From Uloborus plumipes (lineage: Eukaryota > Arthropoda > Arachnida > Araneae > Uloboridae), in the NCBI GenBank assembly GCA_038373865.1, contig JAXGGA010002020.1:1-64000 (forward strand): 64,000 bases of DNA, read 5' to 3'. A program made the translations under genes and the position numbers. The number at the start of each line of letters is the position of its first letter. Within the stretch, counting starts at the first letter, position 1. The notes under the pieces are model-generated. The model ran no database searches and was not told the DNA's origin. It saw only the letters and a program-made list of their open reading frames with translations. Shown here in pieces: positions 48,135 through 58,639 of this stretch.

Positions 48135-48139
48135 GGGGC
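48135..48139. repeat. 5-bp target site duplication, left (ggggc)
   Basis: GGGGC directly precedes the first LTR and is repeated at 54168-54172 after the second. A 6-bp reading (ggggct) is possible if the terminal T is not counted in the LTR. BEL/Pao integrases usually leave 4-6 bp. Confidence 0.9.
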
Positions 48140-48366
48140 TAAAAACAAATGCAAACTAATCATCTAATGCTTGATTGGTGTAGGTGAAAAGAGAAGGCAG
48201 AAATTTTCAACTAACTTTCTTTTATTACATAACGGTGGTTCAGCATTCTGCCTCTCTCGTTTTCCAGAGAGCTACTGACTCATCGACACTGGCGGCGGGG
48301 AGTGAGAGCAGTGGAAGTAGTAGTTAATTCTTAGCCAAATCATACACAGAGAAAAAATATTCCACA
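48140..48366 (-). repeat. 3' LTR of BEL/Pao element
   Basis: On the coding strand the LTR begins TGTGGAATATTTTTTC and ends GCATTTGTTTTTA, so its ends are TG...TA. It holds an AATAAA polyadenylation hexamer (48221-48226, minus strand) and a TGAGTCA word (48276-48282) matching the AP-1 consensus. Sequence is identical to 53941-54167. Confidence 0.95.
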
Positions 48367-48380
48367 CTCCCCACCGAACT
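48367..48380 (-). other. Polypurine tract
   Basis: On the coding strand GTTCGGTGGGGAG abuts the 3' LTR. A purine run in this place primes plus-strand DNA synthesis in LTR retroelements. It is short and interrupted by pyrimidines, with GGTGGGGAG as the core. Confidence 0.75.
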
Positions 48381-48537
48381 CTGTTTACAGAGTTCTATAA
48401 ACTGATAATACTAATCAATTAACACTAAAAAATAACTAAGCTAAATAATCACAATATCAAAATACTGCAAAATTAAATCACAACATAAACACTGATATAC
48501 ACTAAACAAATTAACCTTTTGAGTGAATGAGCAAGAA
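48381..48537 (-). other. 3' untranslated region of the retrotransposon
   Basis: About 157 AT-rich bases between the stop codon and the purine tract. No frame or structure is recognised. Confidence 0.7.
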
Positions 48538-51500
48538 TTAATTTACTTCAAGAGGATAGACCAATTGTACTGACCGCTTAAATAAGCCTCTGGGGGTTTT
48601 AATAAGGCAGGATCTTACCAGACCGTCTCTACCTTTATAAGTTTCTTCGATGATACCTAAGTCCCATAAAAATTTAGATTTAGATGGTCCTTGTAGAAGA
48701 ACTACGTCCTTTGCCTTTAGTTCTGCCTTAGGGACAGGAATCGCAAGATTGTGGGCTGTTTTAAGGGCCAGAAGATAGCTGTCTTTCCATTTGGTCCAGA
48801 TTCTTTTCAATAAGACGACTTGATACCTTTTCCTCTTCGTCAGGCACTCACTACTGTTGATCAATTCCAAGAAGTGTTGAGGATACTTAAAACTGTTTCT
48901 GAAGGGATGAAGAAAATGAGCCGGAGTCAGGGCTTCAGGCTCTCCAGCTTCACTGTACACGAAACTCAGCGGACGATGATTCACTACAGTTTCGACTTCA
49001 GAAAGGACTGTAGTCATCTCCTCAAAGGTAAGCAAAGCTCGTCCAAGGATCTTCTTCAGAGGATCTTTAATGGTCTTCATCAGGCGTTCATAAAACCCTC
49101 CCCACCATGGCGAGAGTTCCATGATGAAGTTCCAGGTTATTCCTTCAGAAGCAACAAAATCTTGGATTTCGGGATCTCGAAATATCCTCTTAAAGGAGGA
49201 TAACTCTTTGTTTGCACTCTTGAAGGTCTTAGCATTATCGGAATAAATGATTCTGCAGTTTCCTCTACGGGCAAGGAACCTCCGAAACGCTAAGAGGAAA
49301 TTCTCTGTTGACATATTGGAAACTAATTCCAAGTGTACTCCTCTGGTTACTGCACAAGTGAAGAGACATATGTAAGCTTTCTGTCTCTCTTCACCTTCTT
49401 TGATGTAGACTGGTCCGGTGAAGTCCACTCCAACCACGCTAAAGGGTGGTGTCATGGCCAATCTGTCTCCAGGAATGGGTGCCGTCATCTGAGTAGCTGG
49501 TTTCACGGCAAATCTTCGGCAGATGAGACAGCGCTTGATGAGCTGTTTGATGCACTGTCTTCCCTTAGGAATCCAAAACTTCTTTCTAACTCTAGTCAGA
49601 GTGTAGTCTACTCCCGAATGAAAGGATCGTTCGTGTTCTCTTTGTACTATGAGACTTGTTAACGTCGCTTTGTTTGGGAGAAGTACGGGCTTCTTTTCTT
49701 CGTACGTCAGGTGATCACCTTCTTCCAAACGGCTTGATACTCTTATGATTCCATCTTCATCCAGGAATGGGGACAGGGTGAAGATAGAAGAGTCTTGGTC
49801 AACCGACCTTCCTCGTTGGAGACACTTCAACTCTGACGGGTAGAACTCTGCCTGAACCTCTCGCAAGAGGATTTTCTCAGCTTCTTCAAGCTCTTGCGCC
49901 GTTAGGTTTTCTTCAAAACATCTTCTTCCTCTTGCTGCTGATACGAATCTTCTTATCCAGGCCATGATTCTTAGAACCTTCAAGTATGAGCTATACTTAG
50001 ATGTGTCCAGCAGCTTCTTCTTCGGCTCCACTACGCATTCGTGAACAGTCACATCCTTCATCTCAAGCGTGTGGCGATCTACTTCATGATGTTCTTGTGA
50101 AGGCCACTCCTCCTCGGCACGAGACAACCAGTCGGGACCATGGAACCATAGACGTGACTCTCGCAGGACGGAAACGGGAATCCCACGAGAGATCAGATCC
50201 GCTGGGTTATCTTTACCAGGCACATGGAACCAATTCGCTTCTGAAGTCAGCTTCTGGATTTCCTGGACTCTGTTGGACACGAACTGTTTCAACTTGAGGG
50301 GAGAAGATTTGACCCAACACAGCACAATCAACGAATCCGTCCAAAGGCAAATTTCGTCCACGCGGATAGTAGCACTAAGGGAGTTCAACACTGTTTTACA
50401 CAGTCTTGCTGAGAGAACAGCCCCCATAAGTTCCAGACGAGGTAAAGTTTGTTGAAGTTCATGAGTCTTTGATTTCAATGGCGATACTCTACCTTTCGCC
50501 GATATTAATGATGTTACTATTTTACCATCACGAGTTATGATTCTGAAATAGGATACAGTACCAAAAGCTTTTAAACTGGCGTCAGAAAATATATGAAGTT
50601 CAATACGATCTACAATCCTATTCCCTGTCTCGAAAAAGTAGTAACGCGGTATTTCCCACAAATTTAATTCTCTTATATCGTCGCACAACTGTCTCCATGT
50701 GGACCCGATTTCTGAAGAAAGAGTTTCATCCCATTCTACGTTTGCCTTCCACAACGATTGGATCAACATTTTTATCCTGATAGTAAAGGGACCAAGAAAG
50801 CCTATGGGATCAAATATCATACCCACTACCCTCAAAATATGACGTTTCGTCAAAACTGGCATTGCAATAACCGTGATCAAATTTCTCATATCAAAATAAA
50901 GAATGTCCTTATCAGGATTCCAACCCAATCCCAAAACTTTAAGGGGGTAACTACCTTGAGCTAGACTTTTATTCACGCTTTTCCCGTTTTCTACATGGAC
51001 ACCTGAGTTTTCCCACAATTTACAAAGTTCTTTACTGTTACTTTGCCACTTCCTTAACTCCATGCCAGCATCCTTAAATACTTGGGTACATTCAAGGCTA
51101 GTCTTTAACGCTTCTTCTACGGTCTGTCTGCCACTAATTAGATCATCAACGTACAGATTTTCATTTAAGATTTGGAAGGTTGATGGTAAGTCCTCAGCAT
51201 AATTTTTTATGTGTTCTTTTATAGTGGCAGCTAACAAAAATGGGGAACAATTAATACCGAAGAGCACACGGCAAAATCGGTAAACTATAGGGTTTTTCTG
51301 GTCAAGCTCATTAATCCAAAAGAACCTAGATACATCCCTATCAATTGGATCAAGTTCTAACTGTAAAAACGCTTGCCGTATGTCTGCTGTAATTGCAATA
51401 GGATTCTCTCTAAACCTAAGTAACAAATCCAAAATATAAGGGTATAGATTAGGGCCAACATGAAGACAGTCATTTAACGACAACTCATTATTCGCGTGGC

Positions 51501-53832
51501 TGGACGCATCAAACACAATTCTTAGCCTACTCGTTACTTTATCGTTCCTGACAACTGCTCTGTGAGGCAGATAAAACTCAACCCCTTTTTGACTATTTTC
51601 CTCAGGGACCCTCTCTATAATACCTTCGCGTTCATACCCCTCAATTACTTCTTTATATTCATTAAAGAGATCCAAATTGTTTAGAAATCGCAGACGCAAT
51701 CTACGAAATCTTTCTGACGCCACTTCAAAATTGCTTTTCAACATTTCTCTTGCATTATCCTTCCACAACAGATTAACTGTATACCTGTTACCATCGAATT
51801 TAAGATTAGACTTAAATTGCTTTAATTGTTCATTTTCACATAATGAATCACTCTTATCAACTATACCCAACGTTTCCAAATCATGAAACTTTGACAAATC
51901 ATTTAACACTACTGCTTTACTGACAGAAACACTAGAGCACAAAACCTCTTTTTCAAATTCACATCCCGCCACGAGCCATCCAAATTGAGACTTTATTGCC
52001 GTTAAATGTGGCGTTATTTCAACCCTATCGTTCAGCACAGTTTCCCAAAAAACATCTGCACCTAACAAAATATCGCACTCGCATATTTCTCCTTCACGCG
52101 CGCTAACATCTGCAAGATCCAATCCAAGGTCTTTCATTTTCTTTATTATTTTTTCCGAGGGGGGTAGAATCGGCGCCGAACTTATAGTTTCGGTTATCAA
52201 ACATTCCACAACCTTTTTCTTATTGCTTTCTTTTTTGTTTTGTAACTCAACGCGAACCACAGGATATGCTTTTTCTTTCGCACTTTTTGCCCCAAAAGAG
52301 AACACTGAAAGATTTTCATGATTTATTGGTTTCAAATCTAAACTTCCAGCTAAGGATTCACTAATGAAAGATCTATGCGACCCTTGATCAAGGAGAACAC
52401 GTACGTGCTTAGTTTTGGTTCCCGATTTAGCAATAACAGAGCACGTTTGCAACATAACTCTTTTCTGTCCGGCAATATTATTGTGATTTTGGGAAACGGA
52501 ACTGAACGACTGTGTCTCACCTTTTTGGTCCGATTCTGATACATAATTACAAATTGACTCATGGTGGGATCTAGAACCACATTTACAAATAGTTCTGTTT
52601 TTACAAAAACGCCAAACATGATTCTTATTGAAACACTTTAGACATCTATACTCTCTTTTTAACTTTTCTACTTTTTTATCCAGTTCAACATCACACTTGT
52701 ACTTATCATGAGACTTATTACAAAATAAGCAATTAGGAACAACAGTGTTAAATGCAGCAGCTGAGGCCTGATAGTTATTTCTACGATTGCCAAAGGATGG
52801 GTTTTGGTTTTCAAATTTTCTGACCCTTTGAGAACTATTGTTTTGACTCGTCAGCGTAATCGCCGATTCTCGGCATTCTACCTCATTTCTTAGATATTCA
52901 ATAAGCTCATTAATGTTAAACTCATCCCGAGATTTTTTCTTACGGTTATATTCTAAGCCCATTTCTCCCGGCATTTTCTCTAAAATAACGGGACACAATA
53001 AACTACCATAAGAACCCGTTGTCACGTTCAAAGAACTTAAACTTCGAATATGCATCTCACATGTATCATAGAATTTACGTAAACCTTTGACATCACGGGC
53101 ATCTCTAACACTAGGAATATCTAATAATTTTTTCATATGAGCACTAATTATCAAGTCAGTACGACCAAAACGATCCTTCAATAGTTTCAAGGCTGAGTCA
53201 TAGTTCACAGCGGTCAACGCAAAACCCGAAACGGCACTTAATGCCGATCCCCCCAAGTAACTTTTTAAATATGTAAACTTTTCAACTTTGCCTAAACAAT
53301 CATTGCTATGAATGGCATTGTCATACTGGTTATAGAACTCAAGCCAGTTAAGGGGATCACCATAGAATTTAGATAAAACTAATGTCGGCAATTTAAATTG
53401 CTGCTGATTTACACCGCCGCCACTATTCGCTATCAACTCAGAATCAGAATGCACAATAGCAGTACTAATGGGAGCGACACTCTGCTTGTTAGAATTTTTT
53501 ACGTATCTCTCAATTTTTCCTCGAAACATAATAATTTTCTCATTATAATCTTCACTCGTTAATACTTCGTTTTCAATCTCATCTTCCTTTAAAAATCCTA
53601 AAATCTCCTGATCTAATTCTTTCAGAGATTGAAACTTCTCGATCAACTGATCGGAATAGGTTAGCAATTCATCACATTGGATGTCCAATGTGTATGCATC
53701 ATTCAAAACAGCAGCCAACGTATTTTGAATTTTTGTAAGAAGCTTGCTGGTTGCTGCTCTTAATCCAGCTCGCTTTTTCTTAAACACAACAGAGTTTCGC
53801 TCTTCAACTGTAGATTCATCTTTATCACTCAT
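48538..53832 (-). CDS. BEL/Pao Gag-Pol polyprotein, 1764 aa
   Basis: Single intact frame starting ATG at 53832. The N-terminal ~1-120 is charged and helical-looking. Residues ~145-290 resemble the DUF1759 Gag region of Pao elements. Zinc knuckles lie at C368-C380 and C397-C410 (CX2CX4HX4C), with a further Cys/His cluster at 416-428. The aspartic protease has LDQGS at 481-485 (DQG in place of the usual DTG/DSG). Reverse transcriptase has Asp817 in ITADIRQAF and YVDD at 894-897. RNase H has D1084, E1134, D1166 and D1212. Integrase has H1400, H1405, C1435, C1438 and the triad D1470, D1532, E1582. The DUF5641-like C-terminus (~1665-1764) follows. Upstream of the ATG lies a 108-bp leader. All catalytic residues are present, so it is probably functional. 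Confidence 0.96.
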   Translation of the reverse strand: MSDKDESTVEERNSVVFKKKRAGLRAATSKLLTKIQNTLAAVLNDAYTLDIQCDELLTYSDQLIEKFQSLKELDQEILGFLKEDEIENEVLTSEDYNEKIIMFRGKIERYVKNSNKQSVAPISTAIVHSDSELIANSGGGVNQQQFKLPTLVLSKFYGDPLNWLEFYNQYDNAIHSNDCLGKVEKFTYLKSYLGGSALSAVSGFALTAVNYDSALKLLKDRFGRTDLIISAHMKKLLDIPSVRDARDVKGLRKFYDTCEMHIRSLSSLNVTTGSYGSLLCPVILEKMPGEMGLEYNRKKKSRDEFNINELIEYLRNEVECRESAITLTSQNNSSQRVRKFENQNPSFGNRRNNYQASAAAFNTVVPNCLFCNKSHDKYKCDVELDKKVEKLKREYRCLKCFNKNHVWRFCKNRTICKCGSRSHHESICNYVSESDQKGETQSFSSVSQNHNNIAGQKRVMLQTCSVIAKSGTKTKHVRVLLDQGSHRSFISESLAGSLDLKPINHENLSVFSFGAKSAKEKAYPVVRVELQNKKESNKKKVVECLITETISSAPILPPSEKIIKKMKDLGLDLADVSAREGEICECDILLGADVFWETVLNDRVEITPHLTAIKSQFGWLVAGCEFEKEVLCSSVSVSKAVVLNDLSKFHDLETLGIVDKSDSLCENEQLKQFKSNLKFDGNRYTVNLLWKDNAREMLKSNFEVASERFRRLRLRFLNNLDLFNEYKEVIEGYEREGIIERVPEENSQKGVEFYLPHRAVVRNDKVTSRLRIVFDASSHANNELSLNDCLHVGPNLYPYILDLLLRFRENPIAITADIRQAFLQLELDPIDRDVSRFFWINELDQKNPIVYRFCRVLFGINCSPFLLAATIKEHIKNYAEDLPSTFQILNENLYVDDLISGRQTVEEALKTSLECTQVFKDAGMELRKWQSNSKELCKLWENSGVHVENGKSVNKSLAQGSYPLKVLGLGWNPDKDILYFDMRNLITVIAMPVLTKRHILRVVGMIFDPIGFLGPFTIRIKMLIQSLWKANVEWDETLSSEIGSTWRQLCDDIRELNLWEIPRYYFFETGNRIVDRIELHIFSDASLKAFGTVSYFRIITRDGKIVTSLISAKGRVSPLKSKTHELQQTLPRLELMGAVLSARLCKTVLNSLSATIRVDEICLWTDSLIVLCWVKSSPLKLKQFVSNRVQEIQKLTSEANWFHVPGKDNPADLISRGIPVSVLRESRLWFHGPDWLSRAEEEWPSQEHHEVDRHTLEMKDVTVHECVVEPKKKLLDTSKYSSYLKVLRIMAWIRRFVSAARGRRCFEENLTAQELEEAEKILLREVQAEFYPSELKCLQRGRSVDQDSSIFTLSPFLDEDGIIRVSSRLEEGDHLTYEEKKPVLLPNKATLTSLIVQREHERSFHSGVDYTLTRVRKKFWIPKGRQCIKQLIKRCLICRRFAVKPATQMTAPIPGDRLAMTPPFSVVGVDFTGPVYIKEGEERQKAYICLFTCAVTRGVHLELVSNMSTENFLLAFRRFLARRGNCRIIYSDNAKTFKSANKELSSFKRIFRDPEIQDFVASEGITWNFIMELSPWWGGFYERLMKTIKDPLKKILGRALLTFEEMTTVLSEVETVVNHRPLSFVYSEAGEPEALTPAHFLHPFRNSFKYPQHFLELINSSECLTKRKRYQVVLLKRIWTKWKDSYLLALKTAHNLAIPVPKAELKAKDVVLLQGPSKSKFLWDLGIIEETYKGRDGLVRSCLIKTPRGLFKRSVQLVYPLEVN

Positions 53833-53925
53833 TTTTAACTAAGTAATAAGGCAAAGAAATACAATTCAAATTACTCTTACTCATTCACTTTACCTCTACA
53901 ACTTTTGCGAATCCAAAATCCTTTT

Positions 53926-53940
53926 GCGGTCGCTGCACCA
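53926..53940 (-). other. tRNA primer-binding site
   Basis: On the coding strand TGGTGCAGCGACCGC starts directly after the 5' LTR. TGG complements the CCA tail of a tRNA. The acceptor would end GCGGTCGCTGCA-CCA. I cannot assign the tRNA species with confidence. Confidence 0.85.
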
Positions 53941-54167
53941 TAAAAACAAATGCAAACTAATCATCTAATGCTTGATTGGTGTAGGTGAAAAGAGAAGGCA
54001 GAAATTTTCAACTAACTTTCTTTTATTACATAACGGTGGTTCAGCATTCTGCCTCTCTCGTTTTCCAGAGAGCTACTGACTCATCGACACTGGCGGCGGG
54101 GAGTGAGAGCAGTGGAAGTAGTAGTTAATTCTTAGCCAAATCATACACAGAGAAAAAATATTCCACA
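53941..54167 (-). promoter_or_regulatory. 5' LTR of BEL/Pao element
   Basis: Identical to the 3' LTR, with TGTGGAATAT at its outer end (54167) and TTTTTA next to the primer-binding site. As the upstream LTR it should carry the promoter. No clear TATA box is visible, but a TGAGTCA word and a purine/pyrimidine-rich GCCGCC region are present. The transcription start is not predictable from this sequence. Confidence 0.9.
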
Positions 54168-55226
54168 GGGGCTTGCGGGTCCTACCTGATAAAGTATGTA
54201 AAATTTTAGTCGAAAATATTTTTTTATAATTAACGAGATATCTACTTACATTTACATGTGTATGACAGAAAATTATAAAGCAGAAGACAAAACAATTGTG
54301 TCTGTGAAATTCATTAAAAGCCGTTAGGCATCTTTTTTGCTTTTACATATAAATTAGTGTTGAATAAACATAATAGAGTCGATTGAGATCAATTTTGGTA
54401 AAATAAGAAAAAATATATAGGTTGAAAAAAAAAAATGAAAATACTTAATGGCAGCGTCTATTTGAAGTTTTCTGAGGGACAAACATTATCCTTTCATCCT
54501 GAGTTACAATTCGAACATCATTTTACATTAATCCAGTAAAAAGTGTAAGCTATTTATATTCTTTCTATCAAATTTGCAGCAATTTTTTCATTTGTATCAT
54601 TTTCTAAAATTAGAACTTAATAATACTTTATGGGGTTTTTTATGCAAGTTTCCCAAATATATAGTTACCAGCTTTTGCAGTTTTTGTAGCTGAACCATCA
54701 ATTTCTTCTAGGTCTCCATAATTATCTTTCATTTCATCTTAGAAATTGCTTCATGAGAACTTCTTTTTATTTTGAAATCATCATTATTGTGAGGGGACCC
54801 ACTTACCCCATAGTGAGGGGGCCCACTTACCCTAATAGGCAAAAACTGCGAGGTAAGTGGGACCCCTCCCCTTAAACACTTATTAATAATACTTTGCGTA
54901 AAAATTCCTATTGCTATGTGTACTTCATGTTAAACTGTCCAAGAAAACGTAATGAGCATAGAAAAGGTAATAAAAACTAACCTCGGAACACTTCTTTGAA
55001 AAATGTTGCTTGAACTCGCAATTTTTTTTTTTTTTTTTTGAATTTTTTTCGACATAAATTATCTGATCTAAAAAATTTTTCCATGAACCCCAAATATATT
55101 CAAAACCAATCACTGTGATAAAATATAACATGATCAGTAAAAAAAAGTATAAAATCTATATGCGTATTTCAGTTTTAAGGGGGGTGGCCCATTTACTACA
55201 GTGGCCCACTTACCCGAACCAACCCT

Positions 55227-56431
55227 AAGTCGTATTTTACACGAAGAGCTCTTTTGCAATAAGATTTTTCTATGCAAACCCACAATTTAAATCGGAATTT
55301 ATGTCTGCTTCAAATTTTCCCGAAGATACTAATGCTATTCCTTTTAAACAGTTCAAAATTATAAATATAAATAAATAAATAAAACAGAATGGAAATAAAT
55401 AAATAAATAAATGTAAAAAATATCCAATTAAAAAAAAAATAAGGCATGGGAATGAGATGTCTTGGTTTGGTGTTTCAGAGAATCTTTTAGAAAAAATAGG
55501 CATCATTGCAAAAGGATATATTTAACCACATGTCGACATTTTTATGCTTTTATTTAAACATTCAATAACTGATTTGAAAAAAAAGAAAAAAGAGTTCTTC
55601 ATAGATGCGTGGGTCAATCACATCTCACATAAAAAGAAAACTTACAACAAAAGAAAGTCATCTTTCTCGTTCAACCTATCCGAAAGCTTTTGTCTTTGTT
55701 GAAAAAAGAGAATAAGAAATGTTATCGGCTTCATCTTTTGCTTCTTTAAAAACACACAATAACTGCGTGGTCAAATCAATTCTCGATTTCATCTGATACT
55801 TTTCGCAAGGTGCAAGTGCCTTATTGTTTGTACAGCCGTAAATAGAAGAGTCGTTCAACTTCTTCAGAGCCCGAGTCACGTGTATTTATTTGATTAAAAA
55901 CCGTAATAAGTAGGCAAATATTTCTTTAGCTGATTACATTCTTGTCAAAAATTTGGTTTGAAATGCAATCAGTAAGTAGCCGATGTGTTTTAGCTATTTT
56001 ATTTGCAATGGCAACAACTCCCGACCCAATAGAACAATTCTTTCTCTCTCTCTTTATTTAATTTTTTTATGGATGGGGAGAGGGGGGGGGGAGGCGGAAA
56101 GGAAATAATTGAATTTGTTTCTCAAATTAAAGTTTTTGTAATTAAAAACTGCAGGCAAGTTTTGATATTTCCTTTTTTTTAAATGAAACGTCGTCTTTTT
56201 TCTCCTTTTCGAATTATTTCTGTAAAATGTTCGACTCTTTTTCCCCAAAGTTAGTCCGATGCCGTCTACATAGCCATGGCAGAGCGTGGAATCTTGGACT
56301 AGGACAGAAAATTTCCGACTTCCACTCTTGAAACTTTTAAGTCGTTGACTCTCGACTTTGACTCCCGCCTCCTTTGCCCCAAAATCACTCCGACTCCTAC
56401 TCCACGACTCCGACGCTTTAGCATTAAAAAA

Positions 56432-56462
<31 letters not shown>

Positions 56463-57800
56463 CACACATTAAAATGTCGACTGTAACCAGAAAAAAACGG
56501 TACCTACAAGTTTAAAGAAATCTATTTCGTTCCTGGGATATTTAAATAATGTCCAAAAGTAAGACATTAAAATCGGAGCCAGAGTCGGAGTTGGCCATTT
56601 TCCTTCCAACCCCGTAGCCTTGGTTGTGAATTTACTAGTATAGTGAAAAGTATAGTGAGAATGTTGAAACTGGAATCAATCCTGCCATTTCAAATTTTTT
56701 CCAAGGGAGGTCAAAGGGTGCAAACCCAATTTCATTGGAAAACAACAAAAAAAACGCCCACTTATATGTAAATACATTGATTTCTCAAAGCAGGGGGGGG
56801 GGGAGTCACTTGAGCAACTCTGACACCACTAAATGACGGACCAGACTTGCATGTTTTTGCAACTTCATATTTTTCTACTCACCTACGTTTAGCCGTCAGT
56901 AATCTGAAATTACTGATGCCGCTGCATACTGGTAAAGACGACATTAGGTGGATTATATTCCTTTGAATATAGCTTTCAAAGATCTCTGGTATTCTGGAAG
57001 AGGTGCCAGAGTCGTATTAATGCGTGTCACGGACCTACAAATACAGATACGCTGCTTCCGCTTCTGTAACTGGAGGAATGTGTTCAAAGAAGCAAAACGA
57101 TGGATGATGATGAAGTGTTTGAGAGATGGAGATAACGTCATTCACTCTGATTACATCCAAAGCCACTAGACGAACTTTTTTAGAGTTATTGGCGTCATTT
57201 TGCTTCGGGAACTTAATTTCCTACGGCAGGACTATTGTCGTCGTATGTGATGAATACGCCTGATGGGAAACTAAACCCAGATACATAAATAGGGAGCGTA
57301 ACTTCAAAGTGAACACAAGATAACATGATCTCGTTGTTAATATTTGATAGAAATCAGAAAGACAGTTGACGAAAATTCATTCACTCATCATGATGAAATA
57401 CCGTTTTGGCAATCATTCTGCATGTTTACCAGGAGGTAAAAAGAACACCCTAACTCCAATATGAGTGAAACTTTCAGTAATTGGATCTGGTAATATCATA
57501 TAATTTTAAAACTAAAGTGGACAAAGGAAATAAGATTTTAGTTTCTCTGGCATTTTCATGTTAAAGCGATGTTTTTCAAAAAGAAAAAAAAAATCATATG
57601 TTTTCACTTAGCTACTTTCTTAACCTTTTTACCATTCTATAAAGTTTTTAGAAGCACTTGCACTCTATCAATCAAATGAAAATCACAAAACTGAACTTAA
57701 AATACTCCAGGAAAGCATTTACATTATAGATGCTATAGATACTACAAAGTAAAAAAAAAAAAAAAAACAAAACCAGTAACTCCGCTCTTCTTATTTGGAA
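55227..57800. other. No gene; simple repeats and repeat fragments
   Basis: AAATA-type tracts lie at 55365-55415. A GACTCC/CGACTC-rich stretch at 56330-56420 recalls GATTCCGACTCCGACTCCGC at 41582. A poly-A then (CA)n tract spans 56424-56468. A fragment at 56690-56830 matches 6790-6910. Small frames at 55676-55879 and 56948-57169 show no domain. Confidence 0.5.
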
Positions 57801-57809
57801 ATACGTTTC

Positions 57810-58125
57810 CGGTAAATAATTACTGTACGATGTATTTGAAGAGGCAAGTGGATGAAGGTGATGTGTGATATTTGAATTTCGCCGATTTACACAAATTCTA
57901 ATTAGTGTGTGTTCAATTGTCTTAACTCACAAACACAATTGAAGGATCAAGTGAATAAAGGTGATATGTGAGATACTTTAAAATTTCTAAAAAAAGCTTT
58001 CAAACAAATTTTTAATACCTTTTCACCTTCATCCATGGTAAAAAGTGTGTTTTTCCAAAATTGTCACCTATCACCTTTATCCACTTGCCCCTTCATTTCA
58101 AGTAGATAATTATTTGCCAAAAGAA
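57810..58125. mobile_element. Small TIR element with GGCAAGTGGAT ends
   Basis: 57837-57870 (GAAGAGGCAAGTGGATGAAG) and the reverse complement of 58065-58102 (GGGGCAAGTGGATAAAGGTG) match. Similarity continues outward through GGTAAATAATTA / GGCAAATAATTA. A third AAGTGAATAAAGGTGAT word lies at 57950. The interior is AT-rich. No target duplication was fixed. Confidence 0.5.
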
Positions 58126-58637
58126 TCACCCTCTTAACTGACGAAGTATTTAAAATAATTTATGTCCGACCAAATTTTGACAGTGAATGCAAAGTTTTTT
58201 TTTCTTCCATTCCTGAACAGTAAAAGGAAGTTCTGCACGATAAAACTTAGATGTAGAGATGCTTATTGAGTACTTTTGTGGTTCAGACTCTTTGCCAACT
58301 TAAATATTGCATTCGTTATAAAACTGAAATACATTTTCAAAGCTGCTTTCTTTAAATTTTAACACTGCTGCTAGAACTGAAGAAAAATTGCACACGAAGA
58401 CGTCAATGATTTGCGAGAAAAATCTTGAACAATTGACACAAATCTTATCGATCAAGAAAACAAATGTTTTTATATTCCGTAGGAAAGATATTTTAACTAA
58501 AGTATGCCAACTAAATTTGCATACACACAAGGAAAAAAAAGAAAAAGAGAAACTTGAAAATAATGCTTAAATACCAAATTAATAATTTCCTAGAAATTCA
58601 TTAAAGTACTACAGCAATATTTAGTAACAGCATTCCT
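58126..58637. other. No gene recognised
   Basis: AT-rich DNA. Overlapping short frames on both strands at 58300-58570 have no domain. Confidence 0.35.
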
Positions 58638-58639
58638 AC

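Larger units (their letters stand above)
48140..54167 (-). mobile_element. Complete BEL/Pao LTR retrotransposon
   Basis: The 6028-bp element has two 227-bp LTRs that I find identical base for base, a primer-binding site, a purine-rich tract and one uninterrupted gag-pol frame on the minus strand. Coding order (Gag, protease, reverse transcriptase, RNase H, integrase) and the D-X49-E integrase spacing place it in BEL/Pao. There is no env-like frame. Identical LTRs plus an intact frame imply a recent insertion, probably within the species' lifetime. It lies inside the older G-rich-TIR element. Confidence 0.96.
47857..55226. mobile_element. G-rich-TIR element split by BEL/Pao insertion
   Basis: 47857-47880 (AGGGTTGTTTAGGGTAATTG start) and the reverse complement of 55203-55226 match at 21 of 24 positions. 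Removing the LTR element and one 5-bp duplication leaves about 1.34 kb. Interior copies of GGGTAAGTGGG or its complement lie at 48062-48090 (head-to-head pair), 54789, 54812 and 54851. A TA adjoins both ends and may be the target duplication. No protein other than the inserted retrotransposon's is encoded. Confidence 0.6.

Noticed and set aside
48820..52619. Open frames of 60-127 codons on both strands within the retrotransposon
   Set aside because: They overlap the 1764-codon Gag-Pol frame in other frames or on the other strand and show no domain. They are shadows of its codon use.
56054..56467. 137-codon minus-strand frame
   Set aside because: It begins in a (CA)n and poly-A tract and runs through GACTCC-type repeat DNA. 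No domain.
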